Shown here one piece after another: positions 33,277 to 41,784 of a DNA stretch of 64,000 bases. The notes under the pieces are model-generated. The model was given only the letters and a program-made list of their open reading frames with translations, had not been told where the DNA came from and ran no database searches. Each line of letters opens with the position of its first letter. Within the stretch, counting starts at the first letter, position 1. The stretch is from JBMYTN01 sp049604415 (GTDB lineage Bacteria > Pseudomonadota > Alphaproteobacteria > Rhodospirillales > Rhodospirillaceae). The DNA lies in NCBI GenBank assembly GCA_049604415.1, contig JBMYTN010000001.1:1-64000 (forward strand), read 5' to 3'. A program made the position numbers and the translations under genes.

Positions 33277-33582
33277 GTGACTGTCGATCTCGGATTGATC
33301 ATTTTCACCCTGACGGCTTGGACGGTTGTCGGATTTTTTGGCCAGATTCTGTTTGCCATGCGGTTTGTCATCCAATGGGTGAGCTCGGAGCGGGCGCGCA
33401 AGAGTGTGATGCCCATTGCGTTCTGGTATTTCTCCATTGCCGGAGGCGCGACTCTGCTCATCTATGCCATCCACCTGTCTGATCCGGTGTTTATTTTCGG
33501 CCAAGGCCTTGGTTTGGTTATTTATATCCGCAATCTCGTGTTGATCTACAAAGACCGTAAACAGACCGCTGATGTAGGTTAG
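33277..33582 (+). CDS. Lipid-A-biosynthesis N-terminal-domain membrane protein
   Basis: The 101-residue protein has three transmembrane segments and the family signature FFGQILFAMRFVIQWVSSER, ARKSVMPIAFWYFSIAGGAT, then LLIYAIHLSDPVFIFGQGLG. This small LABN family often accompanies glycosyltransferases of lipid A or polyprenyl-sugar pathways, but here none is adjacent. GGAGGG seven bases before GTG 33277 supports this start. Confidence 0.85.
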   Translation: MTVDLGLIIFTLTAWTVVGFFGQILFAMRFVIQWVSSERARKSVMPIAFWYFSIAGGATLLIYAIHLSDPVFIFGQGLGLVIYIRNLVLIYKDRKQTADVG

Positions 33583-33693
33583 GGCAAATTCCCAGACGCA
33601 TGGTGGGATTGCGGTTGCTTGGATTCTTCCAGGCGCAGAGAGTGTAGGGCTTCGTCTGTCGTTTCTTGGCCGAATGCGTGCGGTGCAGCTTCC

Positions 33694-36204
33694 ATGCAAG
33701 ACCCGTCCTCCCAATCGACCGATCCTTCTGCTGCCACCCTTCAGTCCCGGCGTGAGCCGGACCAAAGTGAGCCGGTAGCAGCGGTTGCCCATGGGACGGA
33801 GACAGAGACCCTCCGACAGCGGTTTGGCAAATCCGGTGCCTTCTGGGCTTTTTTTGCTGGAACAGCGGGATTATGCATTTGGTTGTTCGCCACCCAGCTT
33901 GGGCAACATGTTCGGGAGCAACAAGACCTGTTGCTGCGGTCCACCGAAGCCTTAATCCAAACAGAATTGTTTGAAGTCCACCTGGCATTAAAAGGCTTGG
34001 CGGCAACCATTGCGACCCGTCAACCGGACCCGGTCAGGGTCTTTCACCACTATATTGAAACCGCTGGTCTGGTCACCGATAAGCCTGCCTATGACACGGT
34101 GATGTTTGCACCGAAAATCGAAGGGCCTGATATCCATCGATTTATTGCCGAGATAGACGCCGACCCCACCAGACGGATATTGGGATATCCGGATCTAGCG
34201 GCACGGGATGACGCCCATGACACGGGGCACCAGGATATCCATTTCCCAGTCGTCGAATATGCCCCCATTCTAGGGCGGGACCGATTGTCCGGAGCCGATT
34301 TTTGGCATGAAGATGGGTTTCGAACCGCGCTTTCAAAGGCCATTGATACCGGGCAGTTCGTGCTTGGTGCGCCGAATGCCGGTCGATTTTTATTCGGAGA
34401 CCCGGTTGGGGAGGGCATTCACTCGACCCCCTCAACGATTTTTGCCTTTCTCCCGATTTATGATCCGACACAACCCTTGGCATCGGAGATTTTGCGGCGC
34501 AAAGCCACCGTCGGCGTCGTCTCGCTTCGATTGGATATGGGCGCGTTTGTTCAAGATGTTTTGACCGCCCTCGGAACCTCGGCTGATGCGCTGAGCTTGT
34601 TGGATGCAGGGTCAACCCGTGCCTTGCGCAGCGACGGGGTTTTGTCGCTTCAGGCCCTTTTCGGCATTCCGCCTCCTGGACGGCTCAGTGAACTCCAAAG
34701 TCTTGAAGATATTGAAAAGGCGAGGCTATTCGAAGCAGGCGGACGGCATTGGGTCCTTATGGTTAATCAAGACCAGCGCTCTGTCACACAGTCGGCCCTG
34801 TGGACCAATTTGCCCTTATTGGCGCTCCTATCGATGATGTTTTTGGGTTTGGCTTTGGCGGTGCGCCTGTACCAACGCGCCTTGGTCCGGCCTTTAGACT
34901 CTGATCGGCATGGCCTTCGTGGCCTGACCAATGTCGTCGATACGCCGATGGCCTTGCTGCATAAGGATCTGGAGCGCTTCTGGGTGAATCATGCTTGGTG
35001 GGATCAACTCGCTGTTCAGCCCTTGGATGGAGCCTCGGTTGAGGGTGACGACTTTTTGACCTCCCGGGTGCCCATCGAGGCCCGAACCGTTATTCGGGAA
35101 GGGTTGGACCGCTGTTTTGGCTCAGAGCAGTCCCAGCCCCAGCACCAGCCCCAATCGCGGGAAGGGGCACCCCCGATGTCTTCGCAGGATTGCCGATTGG
35201 CGGGTAAAAATGGCGAATCGCATTGGGTTACTTTTATTTTTGTGGCATTGGCCCCGGATCGCGCCGGGATCCTGGTCCAACGATCCGATCAATCCCAAAA
35301 GGCGCAAAGCCTGGAGGAGGGCGGCGCGCGACAGGAACAAATGGCCTTGGTCGAACGCCTCGTGGCGCGCCGGACCCGGGAACTCCAGGCGGCGCGCAAT
35401 CGGGCCGAGGCTGCCAATCAGGCAAAGACCAATTTTTTGGCCAATATGAGCCACGAACTCCGGACCCCGCTCAATGCGGTGATTGGGTTCGCAGATGTCA
35501 TCCTGAGTGAATTGTTTGGTCCGTTGGGCAATGAGCGCTATCGGGACTACCTCCAGGATATCCATAAGTCGGGAACTCACTTATTGGCGCTGATATCCGA
35601 CATGCTCGATTTGGCGAAAATCGAAGCGGGCAAATTGGAAATTTCGGAGGAAAGTGTCGACCTGAGCTTTGTGTCCAGCACGGTCATCTCGATGGTTTCA
35701 GAGCGGGCTCGACAGGCCGGTGTATCGATCCAGAGTATGGTTGGTAAGGATGTCTCGCGTCTGCGCTGTGATGGGCTGCGGATCAAACAATGTCTGCTCA
35801 ATCTGCTCACCAATGCGATCAAGTTTTCTGATCCGGGGAGCGTGGTGTTGTTGGATATTGTGGTGGTGAAAGATGACTGCCTCGAAATTCGGGTGAAAGA
35901 TCAGGGCAGTGGCATGACCGAGGCACAGTGCGAGCGGGCCATGCGGCCCTTTGAGCAAATCAGCGGCTCGCCCTATATCGCGGAAGAGGCTGCCGGAACG
36001 GGTTTGGGTCTGCCGATTTCCCTGAAACTGATGGAATTGCATCAGGGAACACTGGAACTGTATTCCCAAGTCGGACAGGGCACCTTGGCCGTGATGCGCT
36101 TTCCGTTCGGTCGGGTTTTACCCCCGCGCGGTGGTGGAGTTGGGTTTTCCGAGACATCCGGGGTCGGGGAGCATGGTGAAGCGGGTCCAAAAGAAAAGGG
36201 ATAG
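33694..36204 (+). CDS. Orphan sensor histidine kinase with CHASE-type input domain
   Basis: The 836-residue protein has a transmembrane helix (FWAFFAGTAGLCIWLFATQL). A periplasmic CHASE-like domain follows (FHHYIETAGLVTDKPAYDTV ... LASEILRRKATVGVVSLRLD), then a second helix (LPLLALLSMMFLGLALAVRL) and a degenerate PAS-like region. HisKA with H587 (NMSHELRTPLNAVIGF) and an ATPase domain (VKDQGSGM, then GTGLGLPISLKLMELHQGTL) end the protein. No response regulator is adjacent, so the partner is unknown. ATG 33694 lacks a strong ribosome site; a TTG at 33619 is in frame. Confidence 0.85.
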   Translation: MQDPSSQSTDPSAATLQSRREPDQSEPVAAVAHGTETETLRQRFGKSGAFWAFFAGTAGLCIWLFATQLGQHVREQQDLLLRSTEALIQTELFEVHLALKGLAATIATRQPDPVRVFHHYIETAGLVTDKPAYDTVMFAPKIEGPDIHRFIAEIDADPTRRILGYPDLAARDDAHDTGHQDIHFPVVEYAPILGRDRLSGADFWHEDGFRTALSKAIDTGQFVLGAPNAGRFLFGDPVGEGIHSTPSTIFAFLPIYDPTQPLASEILRRKATVGVVSLRLDMGAFVQDVLTALGTSADALSLLDAGSTRALRSDGVLSLQALFGIPPPGRLSELQSLEDIEKARLFEAGGRHWVLMVNQDQRSVTQSALWTNLPLLALLSMMFLGLALAVRLYQRALVRPLDSDRHGLRGLTNVVDTPMALLHKDLERFWVNHAWWDQLAVQPLDGASVEGDDFLTSRVPIEARTVIREGLDRCFGSEQSQPQHQPQSREGAPPMSSQDCRLAGKNGESHWVTFIFVALAPDRAGILVQRSDQSQKAQSLEEGGARQEQMALVERLVARRTRELQAARNRAEAANQAKTNFLANMSHELRTPLNAVIGFADVILSELFGPLGNERYRDYLQDIHKSGTHLLALISDMLDLAKIEAGKLEISEESVDLSFVSSTVISMVSERARQAGVSIQSMVGKDVSRLRCDGLRIKQCLLNLLTNAIKFSDPGSVVLLDIVVVKDDCLEIRVKDQGSGMTEAQCERAMRPFEQISGSPYIAEEAAGTGLGLPISLKLMELHQGTLELYSQVGQGTLAVMRFPFGRVLPPRGGGVGFSETSGVGEHGEAGPKEKG

Positions 36205-36259
36205 GCTGCCTGCAAGGACTGGCTCAAAGCCGAGGCAATCCTTGCGCACCCTATCCCTT
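36196..36259. terminator. Bidirectional stem-loop between histidine kinase and 70-residue gene
   Basis: AAGGGATAGG (36196-36205) pairs with CCTATCCCTT (36250-36259), and within it GCAAGGA (36212-36218) pairs with TCCTTGC (36239-36245). The outer stem starts inside the kinase stop codon. No long U-run follows, so termination strength is uncertain, but the position between convergent genes suits a shared terminator. Confidence 0.65.
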
Positions 36260-36302
36260 CCCAAGGATATGTTCGGGGTCGGGCGTTCCGACCCTGGCAT
36301 GC

Positions 36303-36515
36303 TTAAAGTGCGGTAAAATCAACCACATAATTGTCATGCGGAGGCTGACCACCGGTCTTCTTGACCGCCTCAATCACTGCAGGCAATTCGACGCCGTCGG
36401 GAACATTGACGACTTCATAAATGGTGGTGGAGCCAGAGGTCGGGCCAGGGTCAGCCAAGCGGTGGGCCTTGTCGACCAGACCTTCACCGGCGACTTTGAT
36501 CATCATGGTAGCCAT
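36303..36515 (-). CDS. Conserved-looking 70-residue protein of unknown function
   Basis: The protein reads MATMMIKVAGEGLVDKAHRL, then ADPGPTSGSTTIYEVVNVPD, GVELPAVIEAVKKTGGQPPH and DNYVVDFTAL. The predicted fold is alpha/beta, without membrane segment or signal peptide. AGGAGGAGAAA directly upstream is an exceptionally strong ribosome-binding site, so high translation is likely. I do not recognise the family. Confidence 0.7.
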   Translation of the reverse strand: MATMMIKVAGEGLVDKAHRLADPGPTSGSTTIYEVVNVPDGVELPAVIEAVKKTGGQPPHDNYVVDFTAL

Positions 36516-36822
36516 AGGGTTTCTCCTCCTGGGATACGGGGCTCAAACACGGAGCTCGGTTAGGGCGCGCGCAGACAGCATGTCTGAAAACTGGGTGTGT
36601 GGCGGTGGAATGGGGGAGGAGGACCCGCCAGCGGCACAGCCTAGCCAATCCCATTCGAACGCACAATCCCGCAAATTATCCAGGGATATTTATTGATCAC
36701 CATCCGGGGATGGATTGATCACAAGTCACTGCATCGACGACATTTCTGTTCAAAAGGGCGCGCCAATCTGTTCCAATGGTTGGAGCCTAACAAAAAAAAT
36801 AAACGGTTAGGGGAGACATCCA
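36516..36822. promoter_or_regulatory. Divergent control region with paired TTGATCAC sites and an RBS hairpin
   Basis: TTGATCAC occurs at 36693-36700 and 36715-36722, 22 bases (two helical turns) apart, flanking CCATCCGGGGATGG. This is a plausible site for a dimeric regulator. Just before the HTH gene, CCTAAC (36786-36791) can pair with GTTAGG (36106+700 range, 36806-36811) across an A-rich loop. The stem overlaps the GGGGAG ribosome site at 36810-36815. Confidence 0.5.
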
Positions 36823-37392
36823 ATGTCCCAGGAAAGCAGAACAACAGAGTCTGGCCTGGTGTTGAACCTGTCGCCAGCCATTGGCTTGGCCCCCGGCGAT
36901 GATGCTGTGGCCGACTATAAGCGGTTGCTGAAATCTTTTTTGGATCGATGTCCATCTGGCACCAGACAAAAGCTGGCCTCGGCCATTGGAACCCATAAAA
37001 GTTTTATTTCTCAGATCACCAATCCGTCCTATCGGGTGCCATTGCCAGCACAACACATCCCGGAATTGTTCCGAATTTGCCGGTTAAGTGCTTCAGAGCA
37101 AAGTCAGTTCTTAGCATTGTATCGCAGGGCGCATCCGGGCGCTGCAACGGTCCGGACGAACGGCACGACACCCAACGGCGCGTCTTCAGCGTTAAACCAG
37201 ATTTCCGAATCCCATGGCTCCGGATCGGGTTTGCCCACTTTGGTCAGCGAAGAGAGCCTCATTGGCCAAGGGCAAAGCATTTCGATCCCACTGCCGCCAG
37301 ATTTGAATGGGGATCGCCGGGCTGAAGTGGAGACCTTGATCAAGGACATGGCGACGCGAATCATTCATTTGGCGCGGGCAAAAGATTTGTAG
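36823..37392 (+). CDS. HTH-type regulator of an unnamed alphaproteobacterial family
   Basis: The 189-residue protein has YKRLLKSFLDRCPSGTRQKL, then ASAIGTHKSFISQITNPSYR and VPLPAQHIPELFRICRLSAS, a compact XRE-like helix-turn-helix with a conserved SFISQITNP recognition part. A disordered linker and a C-terminal helix (RRAEVETLIKDMATRIIHLA) follow. I recognise it only as a conserved regulator-like protein. GGGGAG seven bases before ATG supports the start. Confidence 0.7.
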   Translation: MSQESRTTESGLVLNLSPAIGLAPGDDAVADYKRLLKSFLDRCPSGTRQKLASAIGTHKSFISQITNPSYRVPLPAQHIPELFRICRLSASEQSQFLALYRRAHPGAATVRTNGTTPNGASSALNQISESHGSGSGLPTLVSEESLIGQGQSISIPLPPDLNGDRRAEVETLIKDMATRIIHLARAKDL

Positions 37393-37521
37393 GCCGGATT
37401 ATTCGTCCCAGAAGGCGCAAAAGCCGAGTAGACTGATAGTCTGAGCGCTGGAGATGGACATGATTGGAAAACAGGCCTGTCCTCAGCGCCACTGGTCTGT
37501 ATGAACCATGAAAGAGGCACC

Positions 37522-38385
37522 ATGGCGATCTGTTCGGGCTTACCATGCCGTTTGAGGGGCTGGACCCTGGGGGCGATGCTTGCCTTTGTTGGGCTGGTGC
37601 CGGATTCCAGTGCGCTGGCACAAGGTTTTGACACAACCCGGCATGACCTGACCTTAGAAGAGCAGGAAGAGCGCTATGCCTTTGTTTTTGGCAATAGCTT
37701 TTTCATTCTATTGCATGAATTCGGCCATGCGCTGATCAATGAATTCTCCATCCCAGTGCTCGGGCGGGAAGAAGATGCCGTGGACAATCTGGCCACGGTT
37801 TTGCTGGTCCCTGACGAGCCAGACCCAGAGATTGATCAAATCCTGATCGATGCCATTGATGGCTGGTTTATGAGTGATGATTATTACGCTGATCAGGGCG
37901 AGGAATTGGCGGTGTGGGGTGAGCATGCTTTGGATGCGCAGCGGGCCTATCAGATCACCTGTTTGGTCTATGGCTCCGACCCGGAAGGCTTTTCCGACCT
38001 CGCAGACTCTACGGATCTGCCGGACTATCGCCGAGACAGCTGCATCGATACCTGGGATCAAACCGAGCGGTCCTGGATGCGGGTGCTTGAACCCCACATC
38101 CGGGGCACCGGCGACCCGAAACCAAAGGTAAATGTGTTTTATGGTCCGGCCCAAAGCGATTCCGAAGAAGAAATGCGGCAGATCCTGCAAGAAACCAAAA
38201 TGTTGGAGACTTTTGCCAGCGATTTGATGGCCGAATTTAAACTGCCCCGAACCCTGACGGTTGCGGCCGAAGCCTGTGGTGAAGAAAACGCCTATTGGAT
38301 CCCATCTGAGGGGCGGATCGTCCTGTGCTACGAGCTGATGACCTTTTATGACGACATGATCTATTGGGATATAAAAGATCGATAG
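37522..38385 (+). CDS. DUF4344 metallopeptidase-like secreted protein
   Basis: The 287-residue protein has a signal peptide (GWTLGAMLAFVGLVPDSSALA). FFILLHEFGHALINEFSIPV follows, where HEFGH is an HExxH zinc motif, then REEDAVDNLATVLLVPD, in which a glutamate or aspartate may be the third ligand. A conserved C-terminal ACGEENAYWIPSEGRIVLCY follows. DUF4344 members are predicted periplasmic metallopeptidases; substrate unknown. ATG 37522 is preferred over an in-frame ATG at 37501 because GAGGC precedes it. Confidence 0.82.
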   Translation: MAICSGLPCRLRGWTLGAMLAFVGLVPDSSALAQGFDTTRHDLTLEEQEERYAFVFGNSFFILLHEFGHALINEFSIPVLGREEDAVDNLATVLLVPDEPDPEIDQILIDAIDGWFMSDDYYADQGEELAVWGEHALDAQRAYQITCLVYGSDPEGFSDLADSTDLPDYRRDSCIDTWDQTERSWMRVLEPHIRGTGDPKPKVNVFYGPAQSDSEEEMRQILQETKMLETFASDLMAEFKLPRTLTVAAEACGEENAYWIPSEGRIVLCYELMTFYDDMIYWDIKDR

Positions 38386-38408
38386 TGTTCTCAATTTATT
38401 TTAATTTT

Positions 38409-38810
38409 CTAAGAAATCGGACTTTCATCCGGCACGGTTTTGGTTTCCTGGTCAACTTTGTTGGCTTCGGCAACCGCCCAGCCCAAGGGGGTTAAGCGGC
38501 AGACCAGCCAATCCGGCTTTAGCGGATTGGCAAACCAGGGTTCAGCCCAGCCCTTATCCAAGCAATTCTGTACGATCCGGCCATCGACCCGACGACCGTA
38601 AAGATCGAACAGCGGCAGTTTACCGCCCGGTTGGGTCAATCCCCTTTGCAGATAAGTTTGTTGGGATGGCGTTGGTTTGCCCAACCCCAATTTCCGTGAA
38701 CTTTCTAGGGTAGTGCCCTCTGATGTCGGTGTTTCTTTGCTGCGCCGACGAACCGGTTTCGCAGCCCGGGCGGTTGGGGCCTTTGTCTGAGAGGTGGCCT
38801 TGGCGGACAT
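38409..38810 (-). CDS. Conserved basic protein of unknown function
   Basis: The 133-residue protein has a lysine/arginine-rich disordered N-terminus (AKPVRRRSKETPTSEGTTLE). A conserved C-terminal domain follows (GKLPLFDLYGRRVDGRIVQN, CLDKGWAEPWFANPLKPDWL, VCRLTPLGWAVAEAN) that looks like a winged helix. AAGGA upstream of ATG 38810 supports this start over one at 38894. DNA binding is an inference from the fold pattern only. Confidence 0.65.
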   Translation of the reverse strand: MSAKATSQTKAPTARAAKPVRRRSKETPTSEGTTLESSRKLGLGKPTPSQQTYLQRGLTQPGGKLPLFDLYGRRVDGRIVQNCLDKGWAEPWFANPLKPDWLVCRLTPLGWAVAEANKVDQETKTVPDESPIS

Positions 38811-38933
38811 TGGGATGATCCTTAGGTTTTTTTGACCCACCCAACTTGGGGCAGATGACTGCGGAACGATCTTGGGCGGGATCATGAAGCCCACTGATTA
38901 AGATATGGTAGGCAAGTGCTGGAAGGGAGTCCA

Positions 38934-39287
38934 ATGACGATGGCAGAGCCGTCCTCGGAGCAAGGGCAAGACCAAGTCATGCTGGTGTATATGACCGCTG
39001 GGTCCCAGGAAGAGGCCATGCATATTGCGCAGGCCTTGATCGCCGAGCGCTTGGCCGCTTGTGTCAATATTCTGGCCCCCATGACCGCCGTGTTCCACTG
39101 GGATGGTGGGGTGCAAACGGGTGCAGAGGTGCCGTTTTTGGCCAAAACCACCGCTGCGGGGGTTGCGGCGCTAACGGATCGGGTTGTGGCCCTGCATTCC
39201 TATGACTGCCCCTGCATCGTCGCCTGGCCATTGGAGCAGGGGCATTCGGCCTTTCTAAGTTGGGTTGGCGCGGAGACGCGATCTTAA
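38934..39287 (+). CDS. cutA: Divalent-cation tolerance protein CutA
   Basis: The 117-residue protein contains VYMTAGSQEEAMHIAQALIA, then ERLAACVNILAPMTAVFHWD, a tail with ALHSYDCPCIVAWPLEQGHS, and AFLSWV. These are the CutA trimer signatures. GGGAG precedes ATG 38934. Its stop lies three bases from the convergent ispDF stop. Confidence 0.92.
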   Translation: MTMAEPSSEQGQDQVMLVYMTAGSQEEAMHIAQALIAERLAACVNILAPMTAVFHWDGGVQTGAEVPFLAKTTAAGVAALTDRVVALHSYDCPCIVAWPLEQGHSAFLSWVGAETRS

Positions 39288-39290
39288 AAT

Positions 39291-40454
39291 TTACCCCAGG
39301 CCGGGCACTTCCACCGCCGCAGTGGCAATGGCGGCGATGCCCTCTTGCCGACCGGTGAAGCCCAAGCCTTCACTGGTGGTCGCTTTGACGGAAATCCGAT
39401 TGGCCGAAATCCCTAACGCATCGGCCAAGCCCCGGACCATGGCCGCACGATGCGGCCCCACCTTTGGCGCTTCGCAAATCACCGTCAGGTCAATATTCAA
39501 TATCCGACCGCCCAAGGCTTCGATCAATGCGCCAGCATGGGCAAGGAAGATGGTGGAGGGAGCGCCGCGCCAGCGCTGATCGCTGGGGGGGAAATGCCGT
39601 CCGATGTCTCCGCCGCCAATGGCCCCCAACAGGGCGTCGGTGACCGCATGCATCGCCACATCGGCGTCCGAATGCCCTTTGAGACGAGCATTGTGGGGAA
39701 TTTCCACACCGCACAGCGTGACATAGTCTCCGGGCTCAAAGGCGTGGACATCATAGCCATTGCCCAAGCGGGTCTCCGCACTGCCAGTCAACAGGCGTTC
39801 CGCCCGGGCCAGATCTTCTGGGCGGGTGACTTTGAAATTGTCTTCGGAGCCTTCGATCAAGCCAACCCGCCCACCGCTGGCCTCCAGCACAACCGCATCA
39901 TCGGTCAGCGCTTGACCTTCGGCAGCGCGATGGGCGGCCAAAATATCGGCATAGCGAAAGCCTTGCGGGGTTTGGGCCCGATACAAACCGGTCCGGTCCA
40001 CCGTAGCCTCCACCAACACCCCATTGCCGCGCTTCAGGGTATCGGCGACGGCCAAAGCGGGTAGGGCCCCAGCCTGGGCAGACAAGCCAACAATCACCCG
40101 ATCAATCAAAGCGAAATCGACCATCGGTCGGGCGCCATCATGGATCAGCACATAGTCTGGAGCGTATTCCTCCAGACTTTCCAGGCCTAAGCGGACGGAA
40201 TCCTGCCGCTCCGCTCCGCCATGGATCGGGTCGAGCAGGGTTGAAAGGCCATGGGCACATTCGTCATAGAGAGACCGGTCGTCCGGGTGGATCACCGTGC
40301 GGACCAGGGCCACTTCAGGATGGGCGGCGAAGCGGGCCAAGGAGTGGCGCAGCACCGGGCGACCGGCCAGACCGTGATATTGTTTCGGCAATTCAGCGGC
40401 AAAGCGCCGCCCGCGACCGGCAGCAACAATCAACGCGGCGATTTTCAAGGCCAT
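39291..40454 (-). CDS. ispDF: Bifunctional IspD/IspF (MEP isoprenoid pathway)
   Basis: The 387-residue enzyme fuses 2-C-methyl-D-erythritol 4-phosphate cytidylyltransferase (AALIVAAGRGRRFAAELPKQ, then GGAERQDSVRLGLESL and VLIHDGARPMVD) to 2,4-cyclodiphosphate synthase (GNGYDVHAFEPGDYVTLCGV, GHSDADVAMHAVTDALLGAI, GDIGRHFPP). Asp and His ligands of the IspF zinc (DVH) are present. The fusion is typical of alphaproteobacteria. ATG 40454 starts the IspD fold; a 66-residue upstream extension is not conserved in type. Confidence 0.95.
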   Translation of the reverse strand: MALKIAALIVAAGRGRRFAAELPKQYHGLAGRPVLRHSLARFAAHPEVALVRTVIHPDDRSLYDECAHGLSTLLDPIHGGAERQDSVRLGLESLEEYAPDYVLIHDGARPMVDFALIDRVIVGLSAQAGALPALAVADTLKRGNGVLVEATVDRTGLYRAQTPQGFRYADILAAHRAAEGQALTDDAVVLEASGGRVGLIEGSEDNFKVTRPEDLARAERLLTGSAETRLGNGYDVHAFEPGDYVTLCGVEIPHNARLKGHSDADVAMHAVTDALLGAIGGGDIGRHFPPSDQRWRGAPSTIFLAHAGALIEALGGRILNIDLTVICEAPKVGPHRAAMVRGLADALGISANRISVKATTSEGLGFTGRQEGIAAIATAAVEVPGLG

Positions 40455-40501
40455 GGTCCGGGACTCGCTAGGGCTGGAAAGGGCAGGGCGATTGGGGGGC
40501 T

Positions 40502-40531
40502 GGGTATGGTAAGGCGGAGCGCACCATACCC
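40502..40531. other. Perfect hairpin between ispDF and the YpjD-like gene
   Basis: GGGTATGGT (40502-40510) and ACCATACCC (40523-40531) pair perfectly across a 12-base loop in the 222-base gap between the two divergent genes. It could be an operator or an RNA leader fold for ispDF; no U-run is present. Confidence 0.4.
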
Positions 40532-40676
40532 AAGGCGTAAGGGGCGTACAATGGCCCGTTGGGATTGGGCCGGACCCGGTACAAATCCTCCTTGCGGCGA
40601 GCCCCAACCAAGAGTTTATAAGCCCGTTGATTAGGATGATTGTCCGGGCCAAGGCCGAGGGTGTACAGTCCCGGCC

Positions 40677-41540
40677 ATGTCGACCATCAGCCCCCTTGTC
40701 AGTCCCTTAGGACTACACTTAGCTGCGCTTGCTGCATTGCTGCCAGCAGGTGTTGTGTTTCCGCTTGGCTCCCGGTTCGGACTGTCTGACAGCCGTGATC
40801 AATCCCTGCTGTTTTGGATCCTCTGTGGGGTGGCGACCGTTGGATCGATTTTTGCCACTTTGGCCTTAACCGCTTCCGGATGGCATACCGGCTTTGGCAC
40901 CACATTGACCGCGACCATTGCTGTGGTGTTGGGGGCCTATTTGCCCTTGGCGGCGCGCCTGAGCGGCATGCGGGCCCTGGCCATATTGCTGATGCCCTAT
41001 CTTTGCTTGCTGGCCCTGTTATCTGCGGTTTGGGGCGGCGGGATGGAGGGACCACCAGATCTGATGACGGCGGACGCGCCACCGGCATGGCTTGCGCTGC
41101 ATATCTCCGTTGCCCTGGGTGCCTTTGCCTTGTTGACCTTGGCGGCCGTGGCGGCTTTGGCCGGATTTCTTCAGGCCCGGGCCCTGAAACGGCGCAAACC
41201 CACCGCGTTGACCCGGCGTCTGCCCGCTTTGGCGGAGGCTGATGCCCTGACTTTGCGGCTTTTGGCTTCAGCGGAGGCGGTCTTGGGTCTGGGGCTGATT
41301 TCAGGCATGGCGGTGGAGTATTTTGCCTCGGGCAGTCTGATTGTGCTGGACCATAAGACCTTGCTGTCCTGGACGGCCTTCCTGTTGATAGGCCTGTTAT
41401 TGGCGGCCCGCTCGCTCTATGGACTGCGGGGGCAGGCGGCGGCTCGTTTCGTGCTGCTGGCCCAATTGCTGCTCACCTTAGCCTTTCCAGGGGTCAAATT
41501 TGTCTCCGATGTCCTGATGCAGACCCCCACGACTGGTTGA
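40677..41540 (+). CDS. YpjD/CcsA-family cytochrome c assembly-like membrane protein
   Basis: The 287-residue protein has about eight transmembrane helices. The C-terminal half (AWLALHISVALGAFALLTLA, then AVAALAGFLQARALKRRK, SAEAVLGLGLISGM and DHKTLLSWTAFLLIGLLLAA) is typical of the CcsA/CcmC/HemX superfamily, with histidines in LHIS and DHKT as possible haem contacts. The YpjD subgroup is usually near ffh; here it is upstream of dusB. Function is not established. Confidence 0.78.
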   Translation: MSTISPLVSPLGLHLAALAALLPAGVVFPLGSRFGLSDSRDQSLLFWILCGVATVGSIFATLALTASGWHTGFGTTLTATIAVVLGAYLPLAARLSGMRALAILLMPYLCLLALLSAVWGGGMEGPPDLMTADAPPAWLALHISVALGAFALLTLAAVAALAGFLQARALKRRKPTALTRRLPALAEADALTLRLLASAEAVLGLGLISGMAVEYFASGSLIVLDHKTLLSWTAFLLIGLLLAARSLYGLRGQAAARFVLLAQLLLTLAFPGVKFVSDVLMQTPTTG

Positions 41541-41784
41541 AATTGGTGCGGCGCGGTAAAACTGTTGCAATTTTTTTCCCTGCACAATATTTAGTCATGT
41601 CCAGACCGTGAATTGGTCACGGCTCCCCCGATGGTACGGATGACAGGTCTCCATGGTCTCCGGTTTGCCTAAGAACACTCCAGCGTCGGCGCACTCTCCT
41701 GCGGCACAGGCACTGTGCCTGCAGAGCGATCAGCGTTCTGCCTTGCAGAGGAGCAGTGCGACAACGGTGGTGTCTGGAGCAGGC
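41541..41784. promoter_or_regulatory. Leader of the dusB-ntrBC operon
   Basis: These 244 bases contain a TTTTTTT tract at about 41572 and a perfect 7+1+7 inverted repeat CAGGCACTGTGCCTG at 41707-41721, about 64 bases before the dusB start. The repeat could be a regulator site, but it does not match the usual NtrC site spacing well. No clear sigma-54 promoter was found. Confidence 0.4.

Noticed and set aside
38409..38894. Longer start for the basic protein at 38894
   Set aside because: The extra 28 residues are not protein-like, and AAGGA supports ATG 38810.
41541..41784. Sigma-54 promoter or NtrC site before dusB
   Set aside because: No GG-N10-GC pair with the right context and no GCAC-N-GGTGC-type site was found; only a 15-base inverted repeat.
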